A stretch of 64,000 nucleotides of DNA from DP-19 sp036496285 (GTDB lineage: Bacteria; Desulfobacterota; Binatia; UTPRO1), in the NCBI GenBank assembly GCA_036496285.1, contig DASXLI010000030.1, positions 1-64,000 of the forward strand. Reading direction: 5' to 3'. Below the pieces are notes generated by a model. That model was not told the DNA's origin. It saw only the letters and a list, made by a program, of their open reading frames with translations, and made no database searches. Shown piece by piece: positions 60,819-64,000 of this stretch. The translations under genes and the position numbers were made by a program. Every line of letters begins with the position of its first letter. The stretch's first letter is position 1.

Positions 60819-61319
60819 ATGGCGGATACGGGGCCGCCCGACGGCACGCAACTTGGAGTCGGTGATCGCATGCGAGTTCGCGATGTCATGGAGAAGGACG
60901 TCCTCACGCTCGGCGCGGACGACACGCTCGACCTCCTCGACGACATGATGCGGCTCGCACATGTCCGCCACATTCCGATCGTCTCCGGGGGCGCGCTCGT
61001 CGGCATCGTGTCGCAGCGCGATCTCTTCCGCGCCGCGATCTCCTCGGTGCTGCAGCTCCGGAACAGCGTCGAGCGCGAGTGGCTCGCCAAGATCCCGATT
61101 CGCGAGATCATGACGACCAGCACGCTCACGATCGATCCCGATGCGTCGATCCACGAGGCGGTTGACGTCATGGTCGGCAAGCGGATCGGCTGCCTGCCGG
61201 TGGTCGCGAGTGGGAGACTCGTCGGGCTCCTGAGCGAGAGCGATTGCCTGCGCTACCTCGCGCACCTCCTGGGCCTCGCGGAGGTCAAGGCGACGCTTCC
61301 CGAGATGCCGGGCGATTGA
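60819..61319 (+). CDS. CBS-domain-pair protein
   Basis: 166 residues. Two CBS modules: RVRDVMEKDVLTLGADDTL...HIPIVSGGALVGIVSQRDL and IREIMTTSTLTIDPDASI...RIGCLPVVASGRLVGLLSESD. No other domain. It probably senses adenine nucleotides or a similar ligand. Its stop overlaps the probable TTG start of the sigma54 activator gene, suggesting that the two proteins work together or are made in a fixed ratio. Confidence 0.9.
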   Translation: MADTGPPDGTQLGVGDRMRVRDVMEKDVLTLGADDTLDLLDDMMRLAHVRHIPIVSGGALVGIVSQRDLFRAAISSVLQLRNSVEREWLAKIPIREIMTTSTLTIDPDASIHEAVDVMVGKRIGCLPVVASGRLVGLLSESDCLRYLAHLLGLAEVKATLPEMPGD

Positions 61320-62758
61320 GCGGGGAACCATTGCGGGCTTCCGGCATCTCTTCGACGATCCCGCCGGCCGTGGCGGAGGGCTCCAGGGGCGCCATTCTCG
61401 TCGCCGACGACGAGGCGGCGGTACGCGAGAGCATCGCCAGCGTCCTCCGCGACGAGGGCTATCAGGCGACGGCCGCCCGCGACGGCGCAGCGGCACTCGA
61501 GGCCATCGAGGCGCACGAGTTCGACATCGTGCTGACCGATCTCCGTATGCCCGGCGCGGACGGTCTCACGATCCTCCAGCGCGTCCGCGAGGTGTCGCCG
61601 CATACGCTCGTGCTCCTCATGACGGCGCACGCGACCGTCGAGACCGCGATCGAGGCGCTGCAGCGCGGCGCCCAGGACTATCTCCTGAAGCCGCTGCTCT
61701 TCGAGGACGTGCTGCACAAGATCGACCACCTCCTGCGCCACCGGCAGGCCGCCTGGGAGAACCAGATGCTGCGCAATCACGTCGCGCGGCAGTGGGATTT
61801 CGACAACCTGGTCGGCAAGTCTTCCGCGATGCACGACGTGATGACGCTCGTGCGGAAGGTCGCGCCGACGCCCAGCACGGTGCTGATCACCGGCGAGAGC
61901 GGCGTCGGGAAGGAGGTCGTGGCGCGCGCGATCCACCACTTCAGCGACGTGCGGGATCGTATCTTTCTGCCGGTGAACTGCGGCGCGATTCCCGAAGAGC
62001 TCCTCGAGAGTCAGCTCTTCGGGCATCTCCGCGGATCGTTCACGGGCGCGGTCAGCAACCAGGAAGGGCTCTTCCAGCGGGCGCGGGGTGGCACGATCTT
62101 CCTCGACGAGATCGGCGACATGCCGCTCGGCCTGCAAGTGAAGCTCCTGCGCGCCATCGAGCAGAAGGAGATCCAGCCGGTCGGCGCGGCGAATCCGCTG
62201 AAGGTCGACGTGCGCGTGATCGCCGCCACGAACCACGATCTCGCTCGTGCGGCGGCGGAAGGGAGATTCCGCGAGGATCTCTACTATCGCCTGAACGTCG
62301 TCGGCATCGAGATCCCGCCGCTCCGTGAGCGCCGCGAGGACATTCCCGTGCTCGTCCAGCACTTCGTCACGATGCACAACCGCGAGCTGCGCAAGAGCTT
62401 CAAGGGTGTCGCCGGCGCCACGATGAAGCTGCTGCTGTCGCTCCCGTGGAAGGGGAACATCCGGGAGCTCGACAACGTCATCGAGCACGCGATGATCCTC
62501 GGCGACGGCGACTGGATCACGGTCGCCGACCTGCCCCGGGCGGTCCAGTCGGAAGGCGGCGGCCCGCCAGCGCCCGTCGGCGACGATCTCCGCGAGGCGC
62601 TGCGGACATATGAGCGCGTACACATCCAGGGCGTGCTCGCGAGCTCGGGCGGGGACAAGCGCCTCACGGCCGAGCGGCTTGGCGTGTCGCTCTCGTCATT
62701 GTATCGGAAGATCGATGAGCTCGGGATCAGCGGCGCGGCGGTAGGCGCATCGCAGTGA
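61316..62758 (+). CDS. NtrC-family sigma54-dependent response regulator
   Basis: 480 residues from TTG 61316 (TTGA overlap with the CBS gene); TTG 61331, with GGGGA just upstream, is an equal alternative. Receiver with phospho-acceptor Asp75 in LTDLRMPG, AAA+ domain with Walker A GESGVGKE, the sigma54-contact loop GSFTGA (usual GAFTGA), Walker B GGTIFLDEIGDM, R-fingers in FREDLYYRLNV, and a Fis-type helix-turn-helix TAERLGVSLSSLYRKIDEL at the end. It would activate the sigma54-type promoters found around it. The partner kinase is probably the one starting at 63851. Confidence 0.94.
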   Translation: MSGEPLRASGISSTIPPAVAEGSRGAILVADDEAAVRESIASVLRDEGYQATAARDGAAALEAIEAHEFDIVLTDLRMPGADGLTILQRVREVSPHTLVLLMTAHATVETAIEALQRGAQDYLLKPLLFEDVLHKIDHLLRHRQAAWENQMLRNHVARQWDFDNLVGKSSAMHDVMTLVRKVAPTPSTVLITGESGVGKEVVARAIHHFSDVRDRIFLPVNCGAIPEELLESQLFGHLRGSFTGAVSNQEGLFQRARGGTIFLDEIGDMPLGLQVKLLRAIEQKEIQPVGAANPLKVDVRVIAATNHDLARAAAEGRFREDLYYRLNVVGIEIPPLRERREDIPVLVQHFVTMHNRELRKSFKGVAGATMKLLLSLPWKGNIRELDNVIEHAMILGDGDWITVADLPRAVQSEGGGPPAPVGDDLREALRTYERVHIQGVLASSGGDKRLTAERLGVSLSSLYRKIDELGISGAAVGASQ

Positions 62759-62797
62759 AACGAGCGCGCAGCGACGCGCGCAGCCCAGGGGAGCGTG

Positions 62798-63709
62798 ATG
62801 CGGATCGTCGTGTACGTCGTGCGGATCGCCGTGTGTACGCTGGTCGCCGTCCTCGCGCTGGGCTGCCGGCCCGCGCCGCGTGCGCAGCAGCGGGCGGCGA
62901 CGCGGTTGGGCGACCCGCCTGTCGCGCGCGGCGCCGTGCTGTACGCGACGTATTGCGCCGGGTGCCACGGACGTGACGGGCGCGGTGACGGCCCGGTCGC
63001 CGGCGAGTTGGGCCTGCACGCCGCGAATCTACGCGAGCCCGCCCTCCTGGCCCGTTCCGACGCCGAGATCGTCGATCGCATCATCTCCGGCGAGGGGCTG
63101 CGAACGCATCCCCGCCGAGCCGACGTCGCGACCGGCATCCAGGTCGGCGCGCTCGAGGCCTACGTGCTGGCGCTCGATGGACACCCGTGGGCGCGGATCC
63201 GTGCCGGGCGATTCTTCTACGAAAGCCAGTGCGGGCCGTGCCACGGTGCGTACGGCACGGGGGAGGGTGCGATCGGCATGTTCCTGCCGCGGGGGACGGC
63301 GAACCTGCCGCTCGCGAGCGCGCGCTACACCGATCCGGCACTCGTCGGCGTGATTCGCAGAGGCGTCGGCGCGATGCCGGCGATGGACGACGTCGTCACA
63401 CCCGAGGAGGTTCGTCAGATCGTCGCCTATGTGCGGCTGCTCTCGCCCGGACACCGCCTCTACGACACGTACTGCGCGAGCTGCCACGGCGACGACGGGA
63501 AGGGCGCGGACGTCGGGGAGCCGGCGCCGCAGGCGGCCAGCGTTCCGCCGCTCGACATCGCGCGTCTGAAGGCCATGCCGGCGCCGCGGCGTCGTACCGC
63601 GGTGCTCCACATGTTCGAGCGGGCCCAGGGCCTCATGCCGCACTTTCGCGGCACCCTCGACGGCGCGCAGCTCACGGACGTCGTTGCCTATCTCCGGACG
63701 ACGATGTGA
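62798..63709 (+). CDS. Triheme c-type cytochrome lipoprotein
   Basis: 303 residues from ATG 62798 (GGGGAG 4 bases upstream; a GTG lies one codon earlier). Lipobox LALGC with Cys23, then heme motifs CAGCH (53-57), CGPCH (145-149) and CASCH (226-230), each in its own class-I-like domain. Membrane-anchored periplasmic electron carrier. Its place between a sigma54 activator and a histidine kinase suggests either a redox-signal role or a target of the same control. Confidence 0.9.
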   Translation: MRIVVYVVRIAVCTLVAVLALGCRPAPRAQQRAATRLGDPPVARGAVLYATYCAGCHGRDGRGDGPVAGELGLHAANLREPALLARSDAEIVDRIISGEGLRTHPRRADVATGIQVGALEAYVLALDGHPWARIRAGRFFYESQCGPCHGAYGTGEGAIGMFLPRGTANLPLASARYTDPALVGVIRRGVGAMPAMDDVVTPEEVRQIVAYVRLLSPGHRLYDTYCASCHGDDGKGADVGEPAPQAASVPPLDIARLKAMPAPRRRTAVLHMFERAQGLMPHFRGTLDGAQLTDVVAYLRTTM

Positions 63710-63810
63710 ACGATCCGCGCGACGTTCCCAAGGCTGCGAAATGTGCGCTCGATTCTTCTCCACGATCGGACTGGCATGCCTTGCGTCCCGCATGCGCCGA
63801 GCCGCCTCCC

Positions 63811-63826
63811 TGGCACGAAACCCGCT
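63811..63826 (+). promoter_or_regulatory. Sigma54 -24/-12 promoter candidate upstream of the histidine kinase
   Basis: TGGCACG-AAAC-CCGCT: -24 perfect, -12 keeps GC and T, GG-N10-GC exact. It shares TGGCACGAAAC with the adhE promoter. The predicted start near 63837 is followed at once by AAGGAG (63838-63843) and the ATG at 63851. Confidence 0.6.
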
Positions 63827-63850
63827 TCATCGCGCCCAAGGAGCCATGCC

Positions 63851-64000
63851 ATGAGTGGATCGACCGGCGAGCACGCCGATGATGTCGGGGAATCGGATGA
63901 GGTTGCGGCGCTGCGCGCGATCGCGGCCGGGTTCGCCCACGAGATCGGCAATCCGCTCGCGGGCGTGGCCGGGAGGCTGCAGCTCATCAAGCGGCGGACA
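63851..64000 (+). CDS. Histidine kinase, N-terminal fragment (cut by window end)
   Basis: Fifty codons are visible from ATG 63851, with AAGGAG 7 bases upstream. After an acidic 20-residue start it enters directly into a HisKA helix, GFAHEIGNPLAGVAGRLQLIKRR, with His30 as phospho-acceptor. There is no sensor domain before it, so any sensor must come later or be a partner protein. It is probably the cognate kinase of the NtrC-type regulator 1 kb upstream. Confidence 0.8.
   Translation, partial: MSGSTGEHADDVGESDEVAALRAIAAGFAHEIGNPLAGVAGRLQLIKRRT

Overview
The window is very GC-rich, densely coded DNA with short or overlapping gene junctions. There is no rRNA, no complete tRNA and no CRISPR array. 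The gene set suggests an uncultured, metabolically flexible Gram-negative bacterium of the old 'Deltaproteobacteria' (Binatota, Desulfobacterota or Myxococcota-like). The signs are several wax-ester synthase/DGAT paralogs, a Cys-rich secreted protein of the type common in those lineages, an outer-membrane cytochrome-porin, sigma54 control and many acyl/CoA-handling enzymes. This placement is inference, since no marker gene is present.

Left part (1-8.0 kb). A truncated ClC channel comes first, then a small exported protein and an AcvB/VirJ-type lipoprotein. Convergent to these is an operon of a winged-helix/DUF5985 gene, a DUF5985-hydrolase fusion and mprF. MprF and AcvB would make and hydrolyse aminoacyl-phosphatidylglycerol. 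From 8.6 to 16.8 kb a Cys-rich exported protein faces a six-gene minus-strand respiratory operon: Cyc2-like cytochrome-porin, small cytochrome c, NAD(P)/FAD/Fe-S oxidoreductase, Rieske protein, cytochrome b and a pentaheme cytochrome. It reads as an electron path between the cell surface, the quinone pool and NAD(P)H. At 17.2-17.5 kb a tmRNA 3'-end fragment and a broken sulfatase mark an old integration or rearrangement point.

Middle part (17.8-43 kb). Amidase, CBS protein, acyl-CoA dehydrogenase, Crp/Fnr regulator and DUF2267 protein precede a FixL-like kinase with its receiver. Then follows a complete group 3b-type NiFe hydrogenase (beta, cNMP-binding protein, gamma, delta, alpha) with its protease and hypF-C-D-E, nearly all translationally coupled. 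Next come a wax-ester synthase, GAPDH, and a minus-strand set of alpha-glucan phosphorylase, HDAC-like deacetylase and sugar-nucleotidyltransferase.

Right part (41-64 kb). Two more wax-ester synthases, AdhE with an unknown partner and a STAS protein, a universal stress protein, hydrolases, a CoA-transferase and hypA are followed by a five-gene ABC-2 exporter. Last come two cupredoxin-like proteins, a CBS protein, an NtrC-type sigma54 activator, a triheme lipoprotein cytochrome and the start of a histidine kinase. Six sites closely matching the sigma54 -24/-12 promoter lie just upstream of genes here, and the activator is encoded in the same stretch.

Taken together, 19-64 kb looks like a low-oxygen/energy-limitation island: hydrogenase, AdhE, glycogen mobilisation, storage-lipid synthesis, USP, CBS proteins, heme-PAS kinase and Crp/Fnr. 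Its content parallels the mycobacterial DosR regulon, but with sigma54-type control. That interpretation is the main hypothesis of this annotation.
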